64,000 bases of DNA from Methanocella_A sp963792125 (GTDB taxonomy: Archaea > Halobacteriota > Methanocellia > Methanocellales > Methanocellaceae), in contig CAWBVA010000004.1 of NCBI GenBank assembly GCA_963792125.1, positions 168,646 to 232,645 of the forward strand, given 5' to 3'. Below the pieces are notes generated by a model. It had not been told where the DNA came from, made no database searches, and saw only the letters and a list, made by a program, of their open reading frames with translations. Below are positions 27,254 to 35,724 of the stretch, in pieces; position 1 is the first letter of the stretch; every line of letters starts with the position of its first letter. Both the position numbers and the translations under genes were made by a program.

Positions 27254-28426
27254 ATGCTCATTAAGAACGCCACCTTCTGGGACGGCAGCAAAATCGTCAA
27301 AGGCCAGCTACGTAACGGCCCCTCCGACGAGGAGTTCGACGCTACGGGCAAGCTGGTCATACCAGCCTTCAACAACGCCCATACCCACCTTGCCATGACG
27401 CTGATGCGGGGTGCCGGCGAGGGTGAGAAGCTGCAGGACTGGCTGGATAAGACGATCTTTCCCATGGAGCAGCGGCTCACGCCGGATCTCGTCTACAAAG
27501 GCGCGATGTTTGGCTGCGTCGAGCTGATCCGCACAGGCTCGTCGTCCTTCATCGACATGTACTACTTCGTAGAGTCCGTCGCACGGGCCGTAGAGAAGTC
27601 GGGCATCCGGGGCATGCTGGGCACGCCGATCACCGGCTTCGGCACGCCGTACTACCGGGATGCCGGCGACGCGCTGCGGCTGGCGGAGCGGCAGCTTTCC
27701 GGCCCGCATTCGCCCAGGGTGGACTTCTGCGTGGCGCCTCATTCCATCTATCTGTGTTCCGAAGATGTGCTTATACGAGCGAAGGCGCTGGCACGGAAAT
27801 ACGGCGCGAAATACACGACGCACATCTCCGAGACGCGCAAAGAATGCGTGGACTGCCACAGGCAGACCGGGCTGTGGCCGGTGGAATACCTGGACAGCAT
27901 CGGACTGCTCGACGAGGACACCGTTCTTTCACACGCCGCATGGCTCACCAAAATGGAGGTTAAAATACTCGCCGACCGTGGCTGCACTATCGTCCATTGT
28001 CCCGCGTCGAACATGAAGCTGGCGTCCGGCGGTGTCATGCCACTGCCTGAGCTGCTTGCCGCCGGCGTAAAGGTCGTCCTGGGCACAGATGGCGCGTCAA
28101 GCAATAATTCGCTTGACATGATGAATGAGATGAAGATCGGCTCGCTGCTTCAAAAATCCCACCGCTGGGACGCTACAGTAGCCCCTGCCCCTGTGATGAT
28201 GCGGATGGCCACCATGGGAAGCAAAGACCTCGCATTCATCGATTTGAACGACGTCCGGATGCTGCCGCACCACGACCTGATCGCCAACGTAGTCTACTCC
28301 GGAGGCGCGGTGACCGACCTGCTGGTCGACGATCGATTCATTCTGCGGGACCGGGTGATCACGACGTTCGACGAGGCAGAGGTCAAGCGTCAGTTCGTCG
28401 AGGCTGCCGCGGAGCTGCTGGGATGA
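27254..28426 (+). CDS. Amidohydrolase, adenosine-type deaminase (DadD/MtaD-like)
   Basis: A 390-residue metal-dependent deaminase of the SAH/MTA/5'-deoxyadenosine deaminase group. Metal ligands: His pair in VIPAFNNAHTHLAM, His in YTTHISETRKE, His in TVLSHAAWL and Asp in VVLGTDGASSNN; the substrate Glu is the one in HISETRKE. In methanogens such enzymes clear 5'-deoxyadenosine made by radical-SAM enzymes, S-adenosylhomocysteine and methylthioadenosine. The short N-terminal beta strand set (MLIKNATFWDGSKI) is trimmed compared with bacterial homologues. Its stop overlaps the next start as ATGA, which implies translational coupling. Confidence 0.88.
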   Translation: MLIKNATFWDGSKIVKGQLRNGPSDEEFDATGKLVIPAFNNAHTHLAMTLMRGAGEGEKLQDWLDKTIFPMEQRLTPDLVYKGAMFGCVELIRTGSSSFIDMYYFVESVARAVEKSGIRGMLGTPITGFGTPYYRDAGDALRLAERQLSGPHSPRVDFCVAPHSIYLCSEDVLIRAKALARKYGAKYTTHISETRKECVDCHRQTGLWPVEYLDSIGLLDEDTVLSHAAWLTKMEVKILADRGCTIVHCPASNMKLASGGVMPLPELLAAGVKVVLGTDGASSNNSLDMMNEMKIGSLLQKSHRWDATVAPAPVMMRMATMGSKDLAFIDLNDVRMLPHHDLIANVVYSGGAVTDLLVDDRFILRDRVITTFDEAEVKRQFVEAAAELLG

Positions 28427-29085
28427 AGGTCGCAGCGCTCTTCTCCGGGGGCAAAGACTCGAGTTACGCGTTGTTTTGCGCCATGCATTACGCGTGGGAA
28501 GTCACGCACCTCGTGACGGTCTTTTCGGAATCGCCCGAGTCGTACATGTACCATGTCCCGGCCATCGGGCTGACACGGCTGGCAGCGGAGTCCATAGGCA
28601 TCCCGCTGGTCGAAGTGGTCACGCCGCCGGAGCCGGAAGTCGAGCTACTGCCCCTGCGCGATACGCTGGCTACGCTGGGCGTGGACGGCATCGTCTCAGG
28701 TGCGCTGGCCTCCGAGTACCAGCGGCGCCGGCTGGACCAGATATGCCAGGATATCGGCATCAAATCCTTCGCGCCGCTCTGGCACAAGAACCCGCGGGAG
28801 CTGATACGTGAAATGGTGGACGAGGGCTTCGAGATCATGATCGCAGGCTGCTCCGCCGAAGGGCTGGACGAGCGCTGGCTGGGTCGAATCCTTGATCAAA
28901 AAGCGCTGGCAGAGCTCGACCGGCTGCACGATCGATACGGCATTCACGTGGCAGGCGAGGGCGGGGAGTATGAGTCGATGGTGATGTCCGGTCCTCATAT
29001 GAAGCGGCGTATCTGCGTCGAGTACGAGAAGGAATGGCGTGTCTATTCTGGAAAAATCATCGTTAAAAAAGCATGGCTTGAATAG
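28423..29085 (+). CDS. Dph6-like ATP-pyrophosphatase (diphthine-ammonia ligase family)
   Basis: A 220-residue N-type ATP pyrophosphatase. The P-loop-like motif is VAALFSGGKDSSYALFCAM at the start; family blocks include DGIVSGALASEYQRRRLDQI, SFAPLWHKNPRELI and the C-terminal HVAGEGGEYESMVMSGP. This is the archaeal MJ0570/Dph6 group that completes diphthamide on elongation factor 2 by amidation. It shares an ATGA overlap with the deaminase. Because a deaminase releases ammonia and Dph6 uses it, the pairing may be meaningful, though this is conjecture. Confidence 0.88.
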   Translation: MKVAALFSGGKDSSYALFCAMHYAWEVTHLVTVFSESPESYMYHVPAIGLTRLAAESIGIPLVEVVTPPEPEVELLPLRDTLATLGVDGIVSGALASEYQRRRLDQICQDIGIKSFAPLWHKNPRELIREMVDEGFEIMIAGCSAEGLDERWLGRILDQKALAELDRLHDRYGIHVAGEGGEYESMVMSGPHMKRRICVEYEKEWRVYSGKIIVKKAWLE

Positions 29086-29202
29086 TGTGAGGCCGGCATT
29101 ATAATGCCATCAGTATACCAACAACAGGTTCGTTATCATATCAATCGCGTTGCTTGCTTTTACAAAAAAATCTATGGTATATAACCAGTACTCCCCATTC
29201 TA

Positions 29203-29881
29203 ATCGCGGTGCGACGCCCATGCCGGCTGATGCTGCATGGGCTACTCCGGGTTTTTACGGTGCTCCGGTGTCGGGAGTCGGGCTCGCACCTTCGTCGACA
29301 CTTCTCGCTATCGCTCGAAGAGTCTCCTTTGCAAGCCCTGAAAAACGCGCCTTCGGCAGCGTTTTTCACACCCGCCACCTCCACACCCCTCGCACAGCTA
29401 CGCGTGCTGCGGGGCACGCCGAAAAAACCCTCCGCCTTCCGCGGAGAAGCACACACTACCCTTACCATAATAGCATTGGCATCGATCCAACACCAGTCCT
29501 GGTACGCATTGCCTGTGCTGCTTCGCGGTCCGCGGAGGGTTTTTCTGGCCGAAGGCCCCGCAGCACGCTTCAGGCGTACGAGGGGTGCGGAGGCGGCCGG
29601 GCAATGAACGCGAGCCGCAGGGGGGCGTTGCTTAGCGCTTGCGAAGCGATGGGAAGTGGCCGCAGCGAAGCGCAGGCCGCTTCCTGCGCGAGGGTGCGAG
29701 CGCGGCCCGGACGGTGTAGCACCTGAAAAACCCGGAGTAGCCCATGCAGCGAAGCAGGCATGGGCGTCGCACCGCGATTGGTAAATGACAGACCATATAC
29801 TGTTGCTCTATGAATACCTGATATTGTAAGAGCGCGGCCCGGACGGCGGAGCACCTGAAAAACCCGGAGTAGTACGCTTGG
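29203..29881. repeat. Large inverted-repeat element, copy B
   Basis: Core 29203-29778 with terminal inverted repeats ATCGCGGTGCGACGCCCAT and its inverse, followed by a partial second right end to about 29881 that lacks the last part. It matches copy A in order and wording apart from small indels and changes. Both copies lie in the same orientation and enclose about 5 kb with five genes. Most of the 29086-29979 gap is this element; the flanks show no gene. Confidence 0.85.
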
Positions 29882-29979
29882 CAAAGCAAGAGTGGACGTC
29901 GAACCTGCGTACGAGAAAATTGAAATTCATGATATAGCTATTGTATTATTACGCCTGCCATGTCACTATTTCTATTATG

Positions 29980-30162
29980 CTAATACCCTTCCATCTCCCG
30001 CTCGCCGGCCTTGAGGACGTCCTTGCACTTGTCAGGAAGCTCCTCGAACCTGTTCACCCGCTCCACCTCACGTATGAACCGCAGTCTTCCCTCAGGGCTT
30101 AAATTGATATAGGCATCAGTACGAGTGATCTTGAATGCTCGTTTGCTCAGCTCTGGATTTAT
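29980..30162 (-). CDS. Small charged protein (about 60 aa), possible ATA start
   Basis: The frame ending at 29980 encodes a helical, charged protein: INPELSKRAFKITRTDAYIN, LSPEGRLRFIREVERVN, FEELPDKCKDVLKAGERE. A strong ribosome site GGGGGAGGT lies six bases before ATA at 30162, exactly where an ATG would be expected, so either ATA is used, or a base was changed. Translation further upstream enters CACAGAG repeat DNA (30239-30267) and is not meaningful. The family is unknown. It lies downstream of the membrane-protein gene on the same strand, so it may be the last gene of that operon. Confidence 0.4.
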   Translation of the reverse strand: MNPELSKRAFKITRTDAYINLSPEGRLRFIREVERVNRFEELPDKCKDVLKAGEREMEGY

Positions 30163-30238
30163 GGCAATACCTCCCCCATTGACTCGACCGGGACAGATAT
30201 AACGTTGTTCCCTGTGTAAAACGAATCCCGCACGCTTC

Positions 30239-30267
30239 CTGTGCCCTCTGTGCCCCGTGGTCTCCAT
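30239..30267. repeat. CACAGAGG half-element
   Basis: CTGTGCCCTCTGTGCCCCGTGG is one arm of the CACAGAGG repeat family. It lies just before the membrane-protein stop at 30275. Confidence 0.55.
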
Positions 30268-30274
30268 GTACCGT

Positions 30275-31030
30275 TTAGTCTCGGACGACCGGCGTGGTGT
30301 TCAGGTCGAACGGGTTGGTGCGCATGGCCAGCGAGAACAGATACGGGTAGTGTCCCTTAAGGTACTGCATATAGTCGATCCACTCGATGACGAGCCGGCT
30401 GTAAGCCCGGCTGACATCTCCTGCCAGATGTGCTATGTCCGAGCCAGGGAGTTCCGAAAACTGTCTCCTGTAATCAAGCTCTTCCGTCAGATGGAATACT
30501 GCCCTGAGCGACTTCGGTGAAACTCTCGTGCTCCAGCAGGGTCGGATTCTCCAGCATGCGTACGAGAAAGCCACGGCTTGTCGTCAGGAGTTCCTTGAGC
30601 CGGGAAAGGTCTTCCGGCCGCATGTCCGGACTGTAGTGATAGTCTCGCCAGCTATGGCCTTCAGTTTCGAATAGTCCGCAGGCGACAGGTTCCCGGCCCG
30701 GGACAGTTCCGCCCGCAGCCCTTCGATTTTCCGGTCCCGCCCGGCGATCTCCCGAATAAGGCCGACGCCTATCTCGCTGAAGAACAGGCCGATCACCATG
30801 TTCATCTTTTCGAGACGCTCTTTGCGCTCCCGGGCCTCCAGCAGGCGGTCGAGGATTAGCGTAACCACGATGACTTCGACGGGCAGGAAGGCCAGATCAA
30901 ACACGATATACTCTTCCAGCCAGTGCAGGTCCCTGAATAACAGGTAATGGACGCCGAGCAGCGTGAGCGATATAGCCAGCAGGGCGATGCTGAATCTGAC
31001 GAGCCAGCCAGTCCTGCCTTTCGTACCCAT
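30275..31030 (-). CDS. Membrane protein with coiled region, unknown function (frameshifted)
   Basis: Starts at ATG 31030, overlapping the map stop by one base. Two membrane helices come first (VRFSIALLAISLTLLGVHYL, YIVFDLAFLPVEVIVVTLIL). A charged helix LDRLLEARERKERLEKMNM follows, and then a soluble domain. The frame changes near 30660 and again near 30495; the joined reading gives YHYSPDMRPEDLSRLKELL, VRMLENPTLLEHESFTE and AVFHLTEELDYRRQFSELP, ending FDLNTTPVVRD. The total equals 252 codons, so the two shifts cancel. It resembles a family of methanogen hypothetical proteins with this two-helix start; function unknown. Confidence 0.65.
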
Positions 31031-31914
31031 CACCTCGTGGTGATCTCGCACCCGTCCTCAGTGACAATGAGCGTGTGCTCAGCCTGAGATACCATGCCGC
31101 CCGCCTGCTCGATCAGGACCGGATAAGCGTGGACGATGCCGGCCCGCATCAGGCTGTCGAGCGTCTTTTCCGATCGCTTCAGCCCTTTCAGCCAGCGTCT
31201 TGCAAAGGGCAGGCCGTCAAAGGACTGGATGGCCTTCATCATGTCCCGCTCCCACGGCAGCCTCACCGGCCGGGCGGCCGAAAGGCCGAAGATCTCCGCG
31301 ACCGTGCCTTCCGTCACCAGGCCGACGCCGTCCGTGGCGAAGGGCTCGATGGCGATCACCTGGTTGGCCTGCAGGATGATCCCCTGTCCCATGCGCCGGT
31401 TCGGGATGGCCGGCGGCGCATGCTGCACGAACCGTTCGAGGCCGTGGCCCGTGAGATTGTAAATCGGCTTGAAGCCCATGCCGTCGATGGTCGCCTCGAT
31501 GACCTCGCCGATGTCGGCGGTCGATACGCCTGACCTGACCATCTTGATGGCCTCCTCCAGCGCCTTTTCCGAGGCTTTGACCAGGTCCGGGTTGCCTGAC
31601 AGGTCGACGGTGATCGCGGTGTCCGCAATGAAGCCGTCCACGTGGACGCCGATGTCCAGCTTGACGATGTTGTCCTCGAAGACGCGCAGGTCTTCCGGCT
31701 CAGGCGTGTCGTGGGCCGCCTCTGCGTCGGTGGATATGTTCACCGGGAAGGCAGGCTTCCCGCCTTTCGCCACGATGTCCGCCTCGATGGCCTCTGCCAC
31801 GTCGAGCATTTTTGCGCCTTTCTGTACACGTGTCGCGGCTTTCTCCCGCACCTCCTTGAGAATGCGTCCCGCCTGTCGGTATTTATCCAGATTTTCAGGT
31901 GTCTCTATGGTCAT
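31030..31914 (-). CDS. map: Methionine aminopeptidase, type II
   Basis: Removes the initiator Met from nascent proteins. The 294-residue sequence has the pita-bread fold of archaeal/eukaryotic type II enzymes, with the extra inserted helical domain (about residues 190-250). Metal ligands seen: Asp in VKLDIGVHVDGFIADTA (both Asps), His in IYNLTGHGLERF, Glu in AIEPFATDG and Glu in SQAEHTLIVTEDG. It overlaps the upstream peptidase by four bases and the downstream membrane protein by one, so all three are surely co-transcribed. Confidence 0.95.
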   Translation of the reverse strand: MTIETPENLDKYRQAGRILKEVREKAATRVQKGAKMLDVAEAIEADIVAKGGKPAFPVNISTDAEAAHDTPEPEDLRVFEDNIVKLDIGVHVDGFIADTAITVDLSGNPDLVKASEKALEEAIKMVRSGVSTADIGEVIEATIDGMGFKPIYNLTGHGLERFVQHAPPAIPNRRMGQGIILQANQVIAIEPFATDGVGLVTEGTVAEIFGLSAARPVRLPWERDMMKAIQSFDGLPFARRWLKGLKRSEKTLDSLMRAGIVHAYPVLIEQAGGMVSQAEHTLIVTEDGCEITTR

Positions 31915-33053
31915 ACAACCAGCTCCCTCGGGAACTTAGTCAGGTCTTCGCAGCCGTTTTTCGTGACGACGACGATGTCTTCCAGCCGGCAGCCGCCGAC
32001 GTCCGGCTCATACAGGCCGGGCTCGACGGTCACCACCATGCCGGGCTGCAGCGTCAGCGAACTCGTCTGGCTGAGCCTCGGCCGCTCGTGGATGTCCAGC
32101 CCGACGCCATGGCCGACCGAATGGATATAGCCGGTCTTCGATTTCATGCGCGTTGTGCCGAAGCCGTGCTTCTCGAAGACGTCGCAGACTATATCATCAA
32201 TCGCCTTACAAGCCGTGCCAGGCCGTATAGCCAGCAATGCCTTGTCCTGCGCTTCCTTCACCAGGCTATACATCTCTTTCATCTCTTTTGTTGGCTTGCC
32301 CTTGAGGACGGTACGGGTCATGTCGGCCCAGTAGCGGCTCTTCTTGCCGTGCGGGAATGTGTCGATGACAATCATCTGGTCCGACGGGATGGGCCCGGAG
32401 CCTGCGTAATGCGGGTCGGCGGCGCCAGGGCCCGCGGCTACTATAGTTTCCGTGGTGTCATAGCCATGCTTAAGAAACACGAGCTCGATCTCCCGCTGCA
32501 CGCGTTCTGCGGTGAGTGGCTGGTCCCGATAATACAGGATGCCGTTACGGACCTGTGCGCTGCTGATCATGCCGATAGCTTTTTTCTGTGCCATCTCGTT
32601 CACCCGCTGGGCCTGCCGGACGAGCTCAATCTCCTCCGGCGTCTTGATCATTCTCGCATCTTCGACCGACAGTCCGGCGGCCTCGATCTTGATGCCCTTT
32701 GACCGCAGACGGTCTGCCAGCCCGAGGGGAAAGCCCTCCGGCACACTGGCGCTTCCGGCCGACACGTCCTTCAGGAACGCGGCCAGCGTATCCGCGTAGG
32801 CTGCCGCAGGGTCCTTTGCTTTCATGAGGCGGGCGGTGTAGTCGTAGTCCTCCAGCGAGATGACGTTTTTCACCCGGGACTCCTTCTCCGCACGGCCCTT
32901 CTCCATGGTCGATACGAGGACATACTCCTCGCCGTCCGCGCATACATAGGCGAACGCATCGGGGGCCAGGAATTTCGTGACATAGTAAAGGTCGGCGTCG
33001 TGATCGCTGATGCCGACCATGACGACCGGCACGTCGCACTTGTCTTTTGCCAT
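31911..33053 (-). CDS. M24-family Xaa-Pro peptidase-like protein
   Basis: A 380-residue two-domain protein. The N-terminal creatinase-like domain (VPVVMVGISDHDADLYYVTK) precedes a pita-bread peptidase domain. Metal ligands seen: Asp in MIVIDTFPHGKKSRYWADMTRTV (two), His in SVGHGVGLDIHE, Glu in VVTVEPGLYE and Glu in CRLEDIVVVT. Such enzymes cleave an N-terminal residue before proline. ATG 33053 (MAKDKCDVP) is used; an ATG three codons earlier is also possible. It heads the operon with map and the membrane protein. The upstream gap 33063-33339 has an ACGTATGTGTACATAC patch and no gene. Confidence 0.88.
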   Translation of the reverse strand: MAKDKCDVPVVMVGISDHDADLYYVTKFLAPDAFAYVCADGEEYVLVSTMEKGRAEKESRVKNVISLEDYDYTARLMKAKDPAAAYADTLAAFLKDVSAGSASVPEGFPLGLADRLRSKGIKIEAAGLSVEDARMIKTPEEIELVRQAQRVNEMAQKKAIGMISSAQVRNGILYYRDQPLTAERVQREIELVFLKHGYDTTETIVAAGPGAADPHYAGSGPIPSDQMIVIDTFPHGKKSRYWADMTRTVLKGKPTKEMKEMYSLVKEAQDKALLAIRPGTACKAIDDIVCDVFEKHGFGTTRMKSKTGYIHSVGHGVGLDIHERPRLSQTSSLTLQPGMVVTVEPGLYEPDVGGCRLEDIVVVTKNGCEDLTKFPRELVV

Positions 33054-33339
33054 GATGATCAACCAGATAAAGCAATGTCAGCTTGTTTTATAGATAAAAG
33101 CCGCATAACAGAGATATAATTTTGCATGCCAGCCTTCCGGGAAGTTCCTTGCGATGTCAGGGTCTGGCTGCAGGCGATGAAATGCCCGCCGTGGTCATGG
33201 TCGTCTGGCAGGCAGGCGTTCGCAGATGTGCATACGTATGTGTACATACAAAATGATATTTTTCGAAAAAATCCTGGCTCTTAACTAATTTAGATTACTG
33301 GCTGCCGATCTCGCCCTGCGCCCGGTGATCAGGCACCAT

Positions 33340-33741
33340 TTATGCCGTAGTCGTATAATCAAGGGCACTCTCGATAGCCGTCATGATATCCCGGATGGCC
33401 GCCGGCTTTTCGAGGAAAAGAAATGCGCCGGCCTTTATGGCTTCCTCTCTCACGCCCGTGTCACCGCTCAAAAAGATGACCAGAGTATCGGGCTCAGCCT
33501 TGATCATCTCTTTCGTCACATCTATGCCGTTCATCCCCGGCAGACGGTTATCCATGAGCACGACCTGTGGCTTCGGAGCGCTTTCCTTAAACATGGCCAC
33601 GGCATCGATGCCATCGCCGGCAACGAACGATACAGGCACGCCAATCCTTGCGAATATCCTCTGGTATATCCAGATCAGGTCCTGCTCGTCTTCGACTATC
33701 GCCGTGCATAACCGGCATCGTTCGGTGTCATTACCGTCCAT
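33340..33741 (-). CDS. Receiver-only response regulator
   Basis: A 133-residue CheY-like protein with nothing beyond the receiver domain. Acidic pocket: TAIVEDEQDL. Phospho-acceptor Asp: VVLMDNRLPGMNG. Switch Thr/Ser: IFLSGDTGV. Lys: FLFLEKPAAI. It is encoded downstream of the two PAS kinases of the island (same strand, 143 bases after the nearer kinase) and is the probable partner of one or both. The lack of an output domain means the signal must go to another protein or serve as a phosphate relay. Confidence 0.9.
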   Translation of the reverse strand: MDGNDTERCRLCTAIVEDEQDLIWIYQRIFARIGVPVSFVAGDGIDAVAMFKESAPKPQVVLMDNRLPGMNGIDVTKEMIKAEPDTLVIFLSGDTGVREEAIKAGAFLFLEKPAAIRDIMTAIESALDYTTTA

Positions 33742-33884
33742 TCGTCATTCCCTCATTCTGTCACGAGATCGTTTCCATGAGAAAGCAATGGAATTTCAGC
33801 GCTTATTCCCATAACATTTCGTTAGGGTTTGAGCGGTAAAAAAGTAAACGAATTATATATAAAAAGTATAAAATAGGCCGCATT

Positions 33885-35603
33885 TTATATTGCCGGCAAC
33901 ATAACTACGAACCGGCTCCCTTTCGTATGGTCGCCGGGGACTCTGTCTTCCACCCATACGCGGCCATGGTAACTCTCCACCAGCGATTTGACGAGGTATA
34001 ATCCAAGGCCCATGCCCCTGGCTTTTGTCTCGCCACGCTGCAGCCGGTTGAAGATTTTTTCCTTCATGTCATCAGGGACGCCAGGGCCGTTATCTTCGAC
34101 AGATACCCTGTAAGACCGCCTGCCATCCCGGACGACCGCTTCGAGGCTGATGGAAATCCTGCCGTCGCTATCGCTCATATGCTTGATGGCGTTGCTCAAC
34201 AGGTTGGAGAAGACGTCATGGAGGAGCTGGTTCGCCTTAACGTAACAGGGTCCTTCGCATTCCCGGCTTTTATTAATTACTATGTCGGGCATCTCATATA
34301 TGTCCACGACCTCCCTGAGCAGGTCCCCCAGATCGATGGTCTCGTCTTTCATGTCACCTTCGGCGATCTTCTGGAGTTTCCTGACGTTGTCGATGAGCCG
34401 TGAGCTCCGGCGCAGCGACTCGTAGGGCTTCATGATGTACTCCTCGGTCATTGTCTTTCAGGTCCAGCATTTCCTGCGCGATCTCCAGGTAGCCCATCGC
34501 GATCTGGTTCAGGTTGTTAATGTCGTGGCTCAGCAGGTCGAGGTATAGTTCGGCCTGGGCCTTTGCCTGCCTCAACTCCTCGGTGCGTTCCTGTACCTTG
34601 ACCTCCAGATCGTCCCGGGACCTCTGCAGCTCTTTCTCAGCGCGGTCCCGCCTCTCCCGGTCCCTGATCGCTTTTACCCCGTAAGCCAGGTTTTCCGCCA
34701 GGTCCGCCAGCAGCCCGAGCTCCTCGTCTTCGAACGCTCCCTGCCTGCCGGAATAGATCACCAGTGTCCCGAGTATCTGGTTTTCGTAGATGACCGGGAG
34801 GTTCAGGGTGGACAGGTATCCCCTCCTGAGCGCTTCCTGCCGCCATGGCTGCATCGCTGCGTCCGCGTTGATGTTTCGCGACCCGTATGGCTTGCCTGTC
34901 CTCAGGCAGATGCCGGTCGGGCCGCTGCCGCGGACCGGGTCGTTCAGGGCGATCTTCAGGTTGTCGACATAGCCCTCGTCGTAGCCGGCACGGGCAACAG
35001 GCCTGACGGTCCGGGCCTGATCATCCTCGATGTAGCCGATCCAGGCCAGGCGATAGCCGCCCTCGTTGACAACGATCTGGCAGATATCGTTGAGGAGTGT
35101 GGGCTCGTCCTCTGCCCGTATCATCGCCTCCTTGCACTTGGCCAGCGTTTTCAAGGCCCGGTTCGCCCATTGCAGCTCTTGCTCTACGCGCTTGCGGTCC
35201 GCGATGTTGTTGACGAACGCGAAGTAAAAGAGCAGTTTTCCTTTCACGTCGACCGCCTCGTTCACGAGCAGCTCGACCGGTATCCTCGTGCCGTCCTTCC
35301 GGACGTACTCTTTTTCATACCGCTGCGTCTTGCCTGTCCTGTGGAGCGTTATCGGGCACCGGCCTCCCGCTCCCTCCATTCCGGGGGCGTCAGGTCGACC
35401 GACCACGTCATGCTTCTCAAAAGTTCTTCCCGGGTATAGCCGGTCAGCTCGCAAAACGCATTGTTGCACGTGAACATCCGGCCGTCGGGATAGCCGGCGA
35501 CAAACGGCTGGGAGGTGGCCTCCATGGAATCGCATAAGAACTGGATTTTTTCCTGCCACGTGCCGGTTTCCACGCAGTCCGGCATCAGTTTTTTTGTGAT
35601 CAA
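33885..35603 (-). CDS. PAS-GAF histidine kinase (HDINN type), two frameshifts
   Basis: Joined reading of three frames (breaks near 35360 and 34440) gives about 573 residues with no membrane segment. Order: PAS (VAGYPDGRMFTCNNAFCELT, KDGTRIPVELLVNEAVD), GAF (GGYRLAWIGYIEDDQARTV, LSTLNLPVIYENQILGTLV), coiled linker (ELQRSRDDLEVKVQERTEEL), phosphoacceptor YLDLLSHDINNLNQIAMGYL, then ATPase with VFSNLLSNAIKH, VEDNGPGVPDD and ARGMGLGLYLVKSL. The GAF domain resembles those that bind haem or other cofactors in methanogen sensors. It has its own TATA-like promoter at 35676-35690. A receiver gene follows. Confidence 0.8.
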
Positions 35604-35675
35604 GCCGTTCTCTCCCGCTCAAAATACCGTAATATGAATGCCAATAGATTATTACTATTTCCTGATGATGTCGAC

Positions 35676-35690
35676 AAATATATAAATAGT
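35676..35690 (-). promoter_or_regulatory. Putative TATA box of the PAS-GAF kinase gene
   Basis: Read on the minus strand: ACTATTTATATATTT. It lies about 75 bases before the kinase start at 35603, between two kinase genes, and suggests the PAS-GAF kinase can be transcribed separately. Confidence 0.4.
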
Positions 35691-35724
35691 TTTTAACCGG
35701 GCGAAGCCGACTGTGCCGCGACCG

